A stretch of DNA of 64,000 nt from Fibrella aquatilis (GTDB lineage Bacteria; Bacteroidota; Bacteroidia; Cytophagales; Spirosomataceae), in assembly GCF_017353255.1 (NCBI RefSeq), contig NZ_JAFMYU010000010.1, positions 62,001-126,000 on the forward strand, read 5' to 3'. Below the pieces are notes generated by a model that saw only the letters and a program-made list of their open reading frames with translations, ran no database searches and was not told the origin of the DNA. This document shows, one piece after another, positions 1 to 8,819 of the stretch; position 1 is the first letter of the stretch, and each line of letters opens with the position of its first letter. The position numbers were made by a program, and so were the translations under genes.

Positions 1-15
1 CGCCGCCTGTTTACT

Positions 16-468
16 GTGCCCACGAATCAGTACGAGCCGGAGGTCTCACCAGATACAATTGCAAAACTTCGTAGCCAGGGCTGGACAGACGGCAAAACCG
101 TGTTTGGTAACTGCCTTGTGGCCCCCGCCGACTTACGCGATTCAATTACGAAGGCACTGGCCCACGCCTTGCTAAACTGGCAAATAACCTCAAACCAAGC
201 TCGCACATTCAGTTTGATGGAAACGCTGGCGATTGCCGTAAGTGACAATGCCAGTAAGCTGGCCGGAGCCATTCGCGCCCAGTTAGACGAAGAAGGTAAA
301 GAACAGGCCGAACCCATCATTGACCAGTCGTTGAGTGGCGTTGATACATTCATAACGCTGGCTGCTTCGGGCTACATCCGAAACATTCCGGACAAGTCAG
401 GCGATGCACTGGATCAGGCGGAAGCTAAACTTGTTGCCCGAATCAAGGCTTATTCCGATACGCTTTAG
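16..468 (+). CDS. Hypothetical protein, possibly 5'-truncated by the window edge
   Basis: Unrecognised soluble protein of 150 residues if the GTG at 16 is the start. The frame stays open to base 1, so the true start may lie outside the window. No signal peptide or membrane segment is visible. The sequence is mostly helical in character, with Ala/Leu/Asp/Glu-rich stretches and no catalytic motif I can name. It ends 40 bp before cas4 and is separated from it by a strong terminator hairpin, so it is probably not part of the cas operon. Existence as a gene is likely; function is unknown. Confidence 0.6.
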   Translation: MPTNQYEPEVSPDTIAKLRSQGWTDGKTVFGNCLVAPADLRDSITKALAHALLNWQITSNQARTFSLMETLAIAVSDNASKLAGAIRAQLDEEGKEQAEPIIDQSLSGVDTFITLAASGYIRNIPDKSGDALDQAEAKLVARIKAYSDTL

Positions 469-473
469 AACCG

Positions 474-502
474 AAAGCCCGCTTCCCAAAAGCGGGCTTT
501 TT
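474..502 (+). terminator. Rho-independent terminator upstream of cas4
   Basis: Perfect 11-bp stem AAAGCCCGCTT (474-484) with AAGCGGGCTTT (490-500), a 5-nt loop, and a T tract running to 502. It ends transcription of the upstream gene just before cas4, so cas4 needs its own promoter or read-through. Confidence 0.85.
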
Positions 503-507
503 ACACC

Positions 508-1020
508 ATGATCATCACCGGGACATACATCAAATACTTCATGGTTTGCCACCGGAAGACGTGGTTGTTTCATCATAAGATCGAGATGGAGCATACGTCG
601 GAGCTGGTGGCGGCGGGGACATTTATTGGTGAGAAAGCGTACCCGCAACGGGCGGAACGCTACCGCGAAATCCTGCTCGATGGGTCAAAAATTGATTTTT
701 ATGACCCGGTGGCGAAGGTGGTGCATGAGATCAAAAAGTCGGACAAGCTGGAGCATTCGCATGTGGCGCAGGTGCAGTTTTATCTGTATCTGCTCCGCAA
801 AAACGGCATTGAGGGCGCTACGGGGCTGATTGAGTACCCCAAGCTTCGGCAAACACAACCCGTGCTGCTGACCGACGACGACGTGCCAATGGTGGAAGGC
901 TGGATTCGGGATATTGAGGAAATTATTGGCCGTGAGCAATGTCCGGGGCGCATTGCCAAGTCGAAATGCCGGTCGTGCAGCTACTTTGATTTTTGTTACA
1001 TAGAAGAGACCGAGGCATGA
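508..1020 (+). CDS. cas4: Cas4 CRISPR adaptation nuclease
   Basis: RecB-like PD-(D/E)XK exonuclease of 170 residues with an Fe-S cluster. In known systems Cas4 trims prespacers and helps select PAM and orientation with Cas1-Cas2. Visible here: Cys14 near the N-terminus and a C-terminal trio C154, C157 and C163 (the four cluster ligands), Asp63, the Glu74-Ile-Lys76 active-site motif, and the downstream QxxxY motif at Q90/Y94. The length is typical of short Cas4. The stop overlaps the cas1 start (ATGA), indicating translational coupling. The order cas4-cas1-cas2 beside an array is typical of subtype I-B and its relatives. Confidence 0.95.
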   Translation: MIITGTYIKYFMVCHRKTWLFHHKIEMEHTSELVAAGTFIGEKAYPQRAERYREILLDGSKIDFYDPVAKVVHEIKKSDKLEHSHVAQVQFYLYLLRKNGIEGATGLIEYPKLRQTQPVLLTDDDVPMVEGWIRDIEEIIGREQCPGRIAKSKCRSCSYFDFCYIEETEA

Positions 1021-2039
1021 AACAAACCAAATACCTGTTTAATCCGGGTCGGCTGAGTCGGCAGGACAATACGCTCAAGTTTACGCCCGTAGATGAAGAC
1101 GGCACGGAGGGACAACCGCGTTTTTTGCCCGTCGAGCAGGTGTCGGACCTGTATGTGTTCGGGAGCCTCGATGCCAATTCGGCGCTGTATAATTTCCTGG
1201 GGAAGGAAGGCATTGCCGTCCATTTTTTCGACTATTACGAGCACTACACGGGGTCGTTTATGCCGCGCGAGTATTTGCTGGCCGGCAAGATGCAGGTGGA
1301 GCAGACAAAACATTACCTGGCCGCCAAAAAGCGGATCGAGGTGGCACGGGCGTTTGTGGAGGGGGCGGCCTGCAATATTTTGCGGGTGCTGAAATACTAC
1401 AACAATCGGAGCGCCGACCGTCGCGACCGTGACCTGACCGACGCCATTGCCACGATTGACAGACTGCTGCTGAGTGTGCCCACCGCGCCCGACGTGCCTA
1501 CGCTGATGGGCATTGAAGGCAACATCAGGCAGACGTACTACGGCTGTTTCGATGCCATTGTGGGTGAGACGTTTACGATGAACGGGCGTAGCAAACGCCC
1601 GCCGCAAAACGAACTGAACGCCCTGATTTCGTTTGGCAATATGCTCTGCTATACGGCCTGCCTGGGCATGATTTACCACACGCAGCTAAACCCGACGATC
1701 AGCTTTTTGCACGAGCCGGGGGCACGGCGGTATTCGCTGGCGCTGGACATGGCCGAGATTTTTAAACCGATTCTGATTGACCGGCTGATTTTCAGGATGG
1801 TGAACAAACGGCAGCTACAGGCCTCTGATTTCAGAATGGAGACAGGCGGCTGCGTGATGAAGGAGGCGGCCCGAAAGCGTTTTTTGCAGGAGTTCGACGC
1901 GTCGCTGAAGGAGACAATCAAACACCGGTCGCTGGGGCGGAGCGTGAGCTACAAGCACCTGATTAAGCTGGAGTGTTATAAGTTGCAAAAGCACCTGCTG
2001 GGTATGGAAACGTACCGGCCATTTAAGGCGTGGTGGTAA
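1017..2039 (+). CDS. cas1: Cas1 CRISPR integrase (type I-B-like)
   Basis: Metal-dependent integrase of 340 residues that inserts spacers at the leader-proximal repeat as a complex with Cas2. The expected catalytic residues are present: E167 in the IEGNIR motif, H232 in LHEPG, and D244 in LALDMAEIFKP. I chose the ATG at 1017 because it overlaps the cas4 stop and begins MKQTKYLFNPG, a typical Cas1 N-terminus. An in-frame TTG at 993 would add eight implausible residues. The frame is intact to the stop at 2039, and cas2 follows 12 bp later. Confidence 0.96.
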   Translation: MKQTKYLFNPGRLSRQDNTLKFTPVDEDGTEGQPRFLPVEQVSDLYVFGSLDANSALYNFLGKEGIAVHFFDYYEHYTGSFMPREYLLAGKMQVEQTKHYLAAKKRIEVARAFVEGAACNILRVLKYYNNRSADRRDRDLTDAIATIDRLLLSVPTAPDVPTLMGIEGNIRQTYYGCFDAIVGETFTMNGRSKRPPQNELNALISFGNMLCYTACLGMIYHTQLNPTISFLHEPGARRYSLALDMAEIFKPILIDRLIFRMVNKRQLQASDFRMETGGCVMKEAARKRFLQEFDASLKETIKHRSLGRSVSYKHLIKLECYKLQKHLLGMETYRPFKAWW

Positions 2040-2051
2040 ACAGATGGGGCT

Positions 2052-2315
2052 ATGTATGTGATTCTGGTGTATGATATGGGGCAAAAGCGCGTGGGCAAGA
2101 TGCTGAAGCTGTGCAGACGCTATTTGAACTGGATTCAGAATTCGGTGTTCGAGGGCGAGATGACGGAGGTACAGCTAAACGAATTGCTGCACGCGGCGAA
2201 GGGCATTATGAACGAGGGCGAGGATAGTTTGATCCTGTTTAAAAATCGGGATCAGAAGTGGCTCGACAAGCAGATTGTAGGCGTTGAGCGGCAGTCGACC
2301 GATAATTTTTTGTAG
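2052..2315 (+). CDS. cas2: Cas2 CRISPR adaptation protein
   Basis: Small ferredoxin-like protein of 87 residues that forms the central dimer of the Cas1-Cas2 integrase. It starts MYVILVYDMG, with the conserved first-strand aspartate at D8. It then shows the usual helix (KLCRRYLNWIQNSVFEGEM) and a C-terminal strand. It lies 12 bp after cas1 and directly before the leader. No truncation is seen. Confidence 0.95.
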   Translation: MYVILVYDMGQKRVGKMLKLCRRYLNWIQNSVFEGEMTEVQLNELLHAAKGIMNEGEDSLILFKNRDQKWLDKQIVGVERQSTDNFL

Positions 2316-2358
2316 GGCTGTCGGGGGCGAGTAGTCGTCGGTCGGCTGCGATTGGTCT

Positions 2359-2387
2359 TTGACATCTTGGCATTAGGACAGCACAAT
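2359..2387 (+). promoter_or_regulatory. Possible sigma70-like promoter in the leader
   Basis: TTGACA at 2359-2364, a 17-bp gap, then CACAAT at 2382-2387 (4 of 6 matches to TATAAT). Bacteroidota housekeeping promoters usually differ (TAnnTTTG), and a terminator-like hairpin lies downstream before the array, so this is weak. Confidence 0.2.
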
Positions 2388-2426
2388 AGCCAGTCATACG
2401 AGCTAATCTACTGATAGACAGCACGT

Positions 2427-2473
2427 CGTCGATCGCCGGGGGTTTTCGTACTACCGGTGATCGACGCTTTTTT
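2427..2473 (+). terminator. Terminator-like hairpin in the leader
   Basis: A 13-bp stem pairs 2427-2439 with 2454-2466, with one G-U pair, and is followed by six T residues (2468-2473). It probably ends the cas4-cas1-cas2 transcript. Confidence 0.65.
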
Positions 2474-2482
2474 ACGGTGTGC

Positions 2483-2526
2483 AGGGCGCATAAAAACGCC
2501 CTTCAGGGCTTGAAAAGCCCTTTTTT
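2483..2526 (+). terminator. Tandem hairpins just before the first CRISPR repeat
   Basis: Stem AGGGCG (2483-2488) with CGCCCT (2497-2502) is followed directly by AGGGCTT (2505-2511) with AAGCCCT (2515-2521) and T residues to 2526. The last T is only 17 bp from repeat 1. It could be a second terminator or a structural element of the leader. Confidence 0.5.
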
Positions 2527-2543
2527 CAGCCGCATTTTTACGG

Positions 2544-4496
2544 CTTTTAATCGTACCTGAGAGGAATTGAAACCCCGTCACGCCCGGTTTCTGCACGGTA
2601 AGCTGACTCGCTTTTAATCGTACCTGAGAGGAATTGAAACAGGCTAAGGCCTCGTTGCCCACCCGGCCCATCATGGCTTTTAATCGTACCTGAGAGGAAT
2701 TGAAACTTCGCCGGGCACGTCAAATAAGATGCCTTCGGTAAAGCTTTTAATCGTACCTGAGAGGAATTGAAACGAAGCAGTGTAGGGGACACATTAGAGA
2801 TACTGGCAAGCTTTTAATCGTACCTGAGAGGAATTGAAACTTTTCACGTCAATGATGATCTGACCGTCTCAATCCCCCTTTTAATCGTACCTGAGAGGAA
2901 TTGAAACTTTTCACCCCACCCCAACCCGGCTTTCTGCCCCGGTCTTTTAATCGTACCTGAGAGGAATTGAAACGGGCCACCGGGGGGTGGTTGACGGGCT
3001 TGGGGGCTACCTTTTAATCGTACCTGAGAGGAATTGAAACAGACGTTGCTGTTGTAGATGTCAAAGAGCTGCTGGCTCTTTTAATCGTACCTGAGAGGAA
3101 TTGAAACATGTGAGGGGGGAGGCCTGGGTTACCCGGCCCAGACCCTTTTAATCGTACCTGAGAGGAATTGAAACGGGCCTACGCATTGGCGGGTAGTGCT
3201 GAGTGTGGGTCTTTTAATCGTACCTGAGAGGAATTGAAACGGCTAATGGCCCGCTGGTGCCGATGGTGATGCTGTCTTTTAATCGTACCTGAGAGGAATT
3301 GAAACGCATCTATGACTACACGAAAACGTCGTATTACGACCTGCTTTTAATCGTACCTGAGAGGAATTGAAACAAGAGTGGGACCAAAAGGCCCAGAAGG
3401 CCAGGGGCAACTTTTAATCGTACCTGAGAGGAATTGAAACTCGGTTTCGTAGGTGGTCGTCACGCCCGCAATCGTCCTTTTAATCGTACCTGAGAGGAAT
3501 TGAAATTAGCGTAACCCGCCCTGTTCCACGGCCCCGCCGTGCTTTTAATCGTACCTGAGAGGAATTGAAATTCACCTTTTTGGGTGTTGCCCAAATCCCT
3601 CCTACCCTCTTTTAATCGTACCTGAGAGGAATTGAAATCCCGTTGACCCGCATGGCAATGAGGTACAGCCGCACTTTTAATCGTACCTGAGAGGAATTGA
3701 AATGTATACAGGGCCGTTTTGGTGATGCGGACGTGGAGATACTTTTAATCGTACCTGAGAGGAATTGAAATAAGCGCGGTTGATGATGATGTTGAAAAAG
3801 AAGCTCAAACTTTTAATCGTACCTGAGAGGAATTGAAATATTTTCACGCCACGGGTTTTTCAGGCATCGGCACGGCGCTTTTAATCGTACCTGAGAGGAA
3901 TTGAAATTTCCTGACCCGGTTGCCTGGCCTCCTCTGGCGATCTTTTAATCGTACCTGAGAGGAATTGAAATACGATGGTCCGGCCTTGCAGGTGTTGCTC
4001 AACGCGGGCAATTAATCGCACCTGAGAGGAATTGAAATATGGTCTATGGCTTTAAGCTCTATGTGCGCTCCAGCCAATTAATCGCACCTGAGAGGAATTG
4101 AAATGTTAAATCTTCGACTTTATCAACGAACTGGCAGGCAATTAATCGCACCTGAGAGGAATTGAAATCCGTCCAGAGCTGAATGGTCGTGTTGGAGAAA
4201 ATCACAATTAATCGCACCTGAGAGGAATTGAAATTGGTTGAGTCGTTTCAGTGCCGTATAGGGTACGGTTCAATTAATCGCACCTGAGAGGAATTGAAAT
4301 CAGAAAAACGGGAACATTCACTTTCACATTCTCGTAGCAATTAATCGTACCTGAGAGGAATTGAAATAAGGGGGTGTATTACATCGCTGATTTTCAGTAC
4401 GCGATTAATCGTACCTGAGAGGAATTGAAATTTCCGAAAGCTGGCTATTCCCGACTTCGCGCTCGACAATTAATCGTACCCGAACGGAATTGATAC
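2544..4496 (+). CRISPR. CRISPR array, 30 repeats and 29 spacers, type I-B-like
   Basis: Repeats are 30 bp and spacers 34-38 bp. Repeat starts: 2544, 2611, 2677, 2744, 2811, 2878, 2944, 3011, 3078, 3145, 3211, 3276, 3344, 3411, 3477, 3542, 3609, 3674, 3742, 3810, 3878, 3942, 4009, 4075, 4139, 4205, 4271, 4338, 4402, 4467. Repeats 1-14 begin CTTTTAATCGTACC and end GGAATTGAAAC. Repeats 15-22 are the same but end in T. Repeats 23-27 begin CAATTAATCGCACC and end in T. Repeat 28 begins CAATTAATCGTACC, and repeat 29 begins CGATTAATCGTACC. Repeat 30 is degenerate, with four internal changes. The ATTGAAAC end matches the 5' handle typical of type I-B crRNAs. I recognised no spacer target within the window. 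Confidence 0.98.
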
Positions 4497-4553
4497 ATGA
4501 ATACCTCTTGTCCAGCATCTAACGTCCAAAATCCAACGTCTGCCCTCTTCTAG

Positions 4554-6227
4554 CTACCCTCCATTCGCCAACCGGCACTCCAGGAGTTGGTGGCCGGCAA
4601 TGGGGATGGGAAGGCGGCGGATGAGCTGCACTTGATGGTCGCGCAGGAGGCGCTCGATCTGGTACCGACTGGCTTCGTCGACGACGTAGAAATGACCATT
4701 CGGTGCTAAATCGGGGGCGGCAAGGGTCTTTTCGCCCAAAAACGAATTGGTCATCAGGGCCGCCCGAACGCCGTAGTGGGTGCGTAGACTGTTGATGATG
4801 TTGTAGTCGACGGTGGCGTTGGGGAGGTTGCCGGGTGCGTTGGCCGAGGGCCAGTCGAGGAGGTAGCGGGCGGGGGCCAAGCGGTAATGCCAGATGGGTA
4901 AAAAATAATCGGCCGACTCGAAAAATACTGGGTAACGGGGATCAAGCTGCGCCAGGTAGGGTACAATGGTGCTGGGAAAGAGCTTCACTTTGCGGCTCTG
5001 GAAAAACAGAAATCCCATCAGCAGCAGGCCATACACGGCCAGAAACGTGATAGAGGCCGAGCCAGCCTGAAACAGGGTGCCCAGTCGGGGCCAGGCCCGC
5101 AGGCGGTGCTGCAACTGAGGAAACACGGCATAACCCGCATACAGCAGCCCGTAGACCAGCAGCAGGTGGCTAGGCCAGAAATAACGGCTCAGAAACACCG
5201 ACGTATGCACCAGAGACACGCCCAGGGCAATAGTCAGCACACCCACCGTAACCACGCCCGACAGCAGGAAAAATGAGAAAGCAGGATCGGACTGCACGGC
5301 CCGGAAACCACCGCGCAATTTAGGCAGGGCCACATAGCCAAACAGCAATGCCACCGTCAGTACCCGCACCACGGGCAGCCACGTAAGAGCGGGCAGGTGT
5401 TCGAGCTGCGACGAAGGACTGGGCAGCAACTCGCCGACGGTGGTGAAAAAAGACAGCAGCGTGGGCACCGGAATCCAGGAGTGTGGTTTGCCCGCTTCGG
5501 CCTGAATGGCAAACTGCGGGTACCAGCCCACCGCCCACAGGCCGTAGCAAAGCAGGTGGACGGCGGCAATCCAGCCATAAGCCCGCTGCCCCGACCAGAG
5601 CCACAGCAGCCCGAAAAAGCCCAGCGACGAAGCCACGTAGAACAGGCCTACGTTGTGGCTCATAAGTACCAGACAACCCATTCCCAAATGCACCAACAGC
5701 CATTTGCGGCTGTTGGGCACGTGAATGAGCCGGTGCGCCGACAAGACAAAACCCACTGTCAGCAGCAGGTAAAGGGCATAAGTTCTGATCTGCGTGGCCA
5801 GCACGTAGTTCAGAAACGTGAGGCTGATAATGCCCGTCAACACCACCACGTTAACCAGCGGCGTACCCACCAGCCCGGTCACGTACCGGAAGAAAAGCAC
5901 CACCGTGAGCGCAAACAGCCCAATAGACAAGCCTTTCAGAAACACCAGCTTCATGGAAATGCTGTGTCCCAGCAGCCAGTAAAGGTTCACAAACAGGGGC
6001 GGGTTGGCATCCAGTCCGCTCACCACAGCCTTATTCACATGCGCCAGCGAAGGATCGGACAGGAGGGTATAGCTGATGACCTCGTCCATCCAGAGCCAGG
6101 GTTCCCGAAAAAACAGCGATGCCAGCAGCGGTACAGCCAGCAACAGAAACAGGCCAACCGGCAGCAGTGAAGTACCAGCCGATTTCCGGGAAAGGGTTAT
6201 GGAAGCTGGATGTTGGTCAATTGTCAT
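4554..6227 (-). CDS. GT-C type polytopic membrane glycosyltransferase
   Basis: About 557 residues with roughly a dozen hydrophobic segments and a C-terminal soluble domain. After the first membrane segment comes the motif LWMDEVISY, followed by DANPPLF. This pattern is seen in GT-C enzymes (GT39/ArnT-like), where an acidic residue in the first periplasmic loop is catalytic and the donor is a polyprenyl-phosphate sugar. It is the last gene of the minus-strand polysaccharide cluster, so it may modify the polymer or lipid-linked unit in the periplasm. The exact family is uncertain. It is separated from the upstream beta-helix gene by a 24-bp perfect hairpin. Confidence 0.7.
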   Translation of the reverse strand: MTIDQHPASITLSRKSAGTSLLPVGLFLLLAVPLLASLFFREPWLWMDEVISYTLLSDPSLAHVNKAVVSGLDANPPLFVNLYWLLGHSISMKLVFLKGLSIGLFALTVVLFFRYVTGLVGTPLVNVVVLTGIISLTFLNYVLATQIRTYALYLLLTVGFVLSAHRLIHVPNSRKWLLVHLGMGCLVLMSHNVGLFYVASSLGFFGLLWLWSGQRAYGWIAAVHLLCYGLWAVGWYPQFAIQAEAGKPHSWIPVPTLLSFFTTVGELLPSPSSQLEHLPALTWLPVVRVLTVALLFGYVALPKLRGGFRAVQSDPAFSFFLLSGVVTVGVLTIALGVSLVHTSVFLSRYFWPSHLLLVYGLLYAGYAVFPQLQHRLRAWPRLGTLFQAGSASITFLAVYGLLLMGFLFFQSRKVKLFPSTIVPYLAQLDPRYPVFFESADYFLPIWHYRLAPARYLLDWPSANAPGNLPNATVDYNIINSLRTHYGVRAALMTNSFLGEKTLAAPDLAPNGHFYVVDEASRYQIERLLRDHQVQLIRRLPIPIAGHQLLECRLANGG

Positions 6228-6259
6228 TCGTCATTGGTATTGAACTGAGGGGTGGGGTA

Positions 6260-6328
6260 GTTGGTGGCTTCGCGTACGGAGGCTACACGCTGTGGGTTGC
6301 TGTCGCCTCCGTACGCGAAGCCACCAAC
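6260..6328. repeat. Intergenic perfect hairpin, 24-bp arms
   Basis: Arms 6260-6283 and 6305-6328 are perfectly complementary, with a 21-nt loop. The right arm is followed by another partial copy (GCGAAGCCATCAAC). It lies between two co-directional minus-strand genes and has no T tract. Confidence 0.9.
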
Positions 6329-6365
6329 AGCGCGAAGCCATCAACACCCTCTTCAACTAATACAA

Positions 6366-7832
6366 CTACTGAATGGGTGCTCCGGCTTCGTTGATATTGT
6401 CGGTGGCGGTGAGAGTAGCGCCATCGACGGCATCGAAGGATACGCCGCCTTTACCTTTGATAATGCGGTTTCCGTTTAACGTAACGTTCTGAGCATTAGC
6501 CCCATAAGCCCGAAACGTGGCAATGTTGGCCCCGTTGGTGCGATTGGAGAACGTGTTGTTCAGAAACTTGTTGTTAGGTGCATTGTCGCAGATCACGGCA
6601 TTGTCGCCGGTGGTTTCAATCACATTCTGGTTATAGGTACCCCCGTTGCTCGACGGTGAAATGATCTCCAGCCGGCCCGTCAGCGACAGGCTATTGCGGT
6701 TTACGTTGGCCGCGCCCGCGTTGAACAGCTGCACACCACCAATGCAGGTGCCCAGCGTGCGGTTGCCGCTCACCTCCATGCCGCCTTGCAGCGTACCATT
6801 GCCCTGCCCGTCGTTCGAGCCGATGATGAGCTTGTCGAACTTACCGGCAAAGCGGTTGTTGGTAATCACCACGTTGCGTAGCGCACCGGCAATCTCAATC
6901 CCATACAAACTGCAATTGCGCAACTCGTTATCAACCACCGTATTACCGTCCATTGGCCCCGACAGTGAAATGCCAAAGTGGCAGTCGTGCACCACGTTGC
7001 CAGCCACCCGGATATTGGTACCCGCATAGACGTTGAAGTTGTCGTGGTTGAAAATCTCAAACGCCATGCGCTTAGCTCCGATGTTGTTGTTCTGAATCAG
7101 TACGTTGTTGGCCGTTTTGCCCGTCTGAATTTTCAGCGTCAGGAAATTGGTGCTGTCTTTGGCGGCGGCGTCGGTGCTGGTGCAGTTCTGAATAGTCAGG
7201 TTGCTTACTGTCGGGCCGTCAATCGTGATCACGCCGTAGGTGCCTTTTTCCTGCGACGATACCACCCAGCCCAGCCCGTCGATGGTGACGTTGCCGAAGG
7301 TGAGGCTGTTGCTCACCGGACTAGCCAGCGACACGTAGGTGGCGGGTAGGTTGATCGTCACCTTGCCGGCATTGGCCCGCAGAATACGGTTGCCCGGCAG
7401 CCGCACGGTGGTGCGCTGGGTGTAGGTACCGTCGGGGATAACCAGTTCTACGGCGGCATCCACGGCGGCTTGCAGTTCGGGGCCAATGTCTGTATCGTCG
7501 GTGGTGACGTTGAACCAGTAGGCATTGGCCGCCCCCACATATTGCCGTTTGTAGCGCCGTCCGCCCGCCGTAACCAGCACCGTGCCCATATTATCGACAG
7601 AAGTCTTATCGGCAATGTCGAGGCGGTACACGCCTTCGCGGCCCGCGTCGGTGATCCTCACCGTACCCGGAATATCGAGTTTGGCGAGGCTGCGCACGCC
7701 CGCAATGCTGAGCGTGTCGGTGGCCGTAGTCCGCACCAGGGTGTCGGGATCTACCTCCGTCGGCTTGCAGTAGCTCAGCAGCAGCGGCATAGCCAGCAGC
7801 AGCATGAGATGCGTTAATTGATTGATTTTCAT
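6366..7832 (-). CDS. Right-handed parallel beta-helix lipoprotein
   Basis: A 488-residue exported protein. The N-terminal signal peptide ends in a lipobox (LLLSYC) with Cys22, so it should be a lipoprotein. Residues from about 125 onward show the repeating N/V/I-rich pattern of parallel beta-helix (pectate-lyase-like) proteins, with motifs such as NVLIQNNNIG, GISLSGPMDGNTVVDN and NVVITNNRFAG. Such folds bind or cleave polysaccharides. Its place inside the exopolysaccharide cluster suggests it acts on the same polymer, but no catalytic residues can be assigned by eye. It may equally be a structural or anchoring protein. Confidence 0.8.
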   Translation of the reverse strand: MKINQLTHLMLLLAMPLLLSYCKPTEVDPDTLVRTTATDTLSIAGVRSLAKLDIPGTVRITDAGREGVYRLDIADKTSVDNMGTVLVTAGGRRYKRQYVGAANAYWFNVTTDDTDIGPELQAAVDAAVELVIPDGTYTQRTTVRLPGNRILRANAGKVTINLPATYVSLASPVSNSLTFGNVTIDGLGWVVSSQEKGTYGVITIDGPTVSNLTIQNCTSTDAAAKDSTNFLTLKIQTGKTANNVLIQNNNIGAKRMAFEIFNHDNFNVYAGTNIRVAGNVVHDCHFGISLSGPMDGNTVVDNELRNCSLYGIEIAGALRNVVITNNRFAGKFDKLIIGSNDGQGNGTLQGGMEVSGNRTLGTCIGGVQLFNAGAANVNRNSLSLTGRLEIISPSSNGGTYNQNVIETTGDNAVICDNAPNNKFLNNTFSNRTNGANIATFRAYGANAQNVTLNGNRIIKGKGGVSFDAVDGATLTATDNINEAGAPIQ

Positions 7833-7844
7833 GGCGTTGATTGA

Positions 7845-7903
7845 TAGACGTTGGACATTGGACGTTGGCTACTGGACATCTAGTATCCAATGTCCAACGT
7901 CTA
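7845..7903. repeat. Intergenic perfect hairpin, 18-bp arms (GACGTTGGA family)
   Basis: TAGACGTTGGACATTGGA (7845-7862) is perfectly complementary to 7886-7903. Related single-arm strings occur at 4520-4545 and 35803-35835. It lies between two minus-strand genes. Confidence 0.9.
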
Positions 7904-7913
7904 ACGTCTTCTC

Positions 7914-8819
7914 CTACCGCATGCCTGCGTAGGTCTTCAGCCGGTTGTAGAGCCGGGTGGCGAAGCTGTAGCGTTGCAGCGTTTTTTTGTGGTAATAAGG
8001 CGTTGTTTCTACTACGGGCGGCAAGATGAACTGCCGCTGCGTACCGGCGTCGAGGTCGGTTTTGTACCGATTATACACGTCGGTGTGGGTGGCATCTTCG
8101 CCAAACCCAATGTTCTGCACTTTCGACTGCGTGGGGTAGATCGTGAGGCCGTTGGCCTTGAACCGGCTGTAGCAGTAGCGAATGTCCCAGGCGTCGATCT
8201 CGCCTTCCATCTGTCGGCGGAGCATCCGGCCCAGGTCGGCACCGCCCTGCTCAAAGGCCTTTACCAGTTCACGGTCCTGCTTGAATTCGTCGTAATCCGC
8301 CACAGTCCAGTCAATGGCATGCCAGCGGTCGGCCCAGGTAGCCCAGCCCCAGGGGCTGTGGCGCGGCACAAAGTAGGCGTCAAATTTATAGTCGGCGGGG
8401 CGGGGGAACGGAAACGTATAGCCCGCAATGGAGTAGACCCGGCGGTTGGTTTTGTACTGCGCCAGGGTCTGATTCATGTAGTCCAAAAAGTTGGGCGACG
8501 TGATCAGGTCATCTTCCACAATAATGGCCGTTTCGTGCTTGTTCAGCACGTGCGTAATGCCCCTGATGATGGAATCAGCGCAGCCAATGTTGCTCTGGGC
8601 ATAGTCGCGGTGGATGGTTTTGAAGCCCGTAATCGTATCCAGAAAGGCACGTACCTCGGCCACTTTAGCACCGTCGGCGGCCATTTTATCAGGCTTAGGC
8701 GCATCCTGAAAAATATACAGTTCGCTGTCGGCAGCCAGGTAATTGGCCTGTAGCGCTGTCACCGTGGCCTTCAGCTCGTTGATGCGCTTGAAGGCAAAGA
8801 GGATTATGGGTGCGTTCAT
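7914..8819 (-). CDS. Glycosyltransferase, GNT-I/GT2-like fold
   Basis: A 301-residue cytoplasmic enzyme. It begins with a strand (PIILFAFKR), as nucleotide-sugar-binding GT-A folds do. The metal-binding motif AIIVEDDL has EDD at 102-104, with a following region (HSPWGWATWADRWHAIDW) common in these transferases. It presumably adds a sugar to the lipid-linked repeat unit of the neighbouring polysaccharide; donor and acceptor cannot be told. Its start overlaps the stop of the GT26 gene by 4 nt, so the two are translationally coupled. Confidence 0.8.
   Translation of the reverse strand: MNAPIILFAFKRINELKATVTALQANYLAADSELYIFQDAPKPDKMAADGAKVAEVRAFLDTITGFKTIHRDYAQSNIGCADSIIRGITHVLNKHETAIIVEDDLITSPNFLDYMNQTLAQYKTNRRVYSIAGYTFPFPRPADYKFDAYFVPRHSPWGWATWADRWHAIDWTVADYDEFKQDRELVKAFEQGGADLGRMLRRQMEGEIDAWDIRYCYSRFKANGLTIYPTQSKVQNIGFGEDATHTDVYNRYKTDLDAGTQRQFILPPVVETTPYYHKKTLQRYSFATRLYNRLKTYAGMR

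Larger units (their letters stand above)
2316..2543 (+). promoter_or_regulatory. CRISPR leader
   Basis: A 228-bp non-coding stretch between cas2 and the first repeat. The degenerate terminal repeat lies at the far end (4467-4496), so this side is the leader and the site of new spacer insertion. It carries three hairpins, two of them terminator-like, described separately. The last 60 bp are rich in short A and T tracts. Confidence 0.8.

Noticed and set aside
2408-2792. Minus-strand ORFs across the first CRISPR repeats (repeating RFNSSQVRLKA-like peptides)
   Set aside because: They are translations of the CRISPR repeats and leader, not genes.
2574-4466. Self-targeting spacers against genes in this window
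   Set aside because: I compared several spacers by eye and saw no match. A full search was not possible, so this is not excluded genome-wide.
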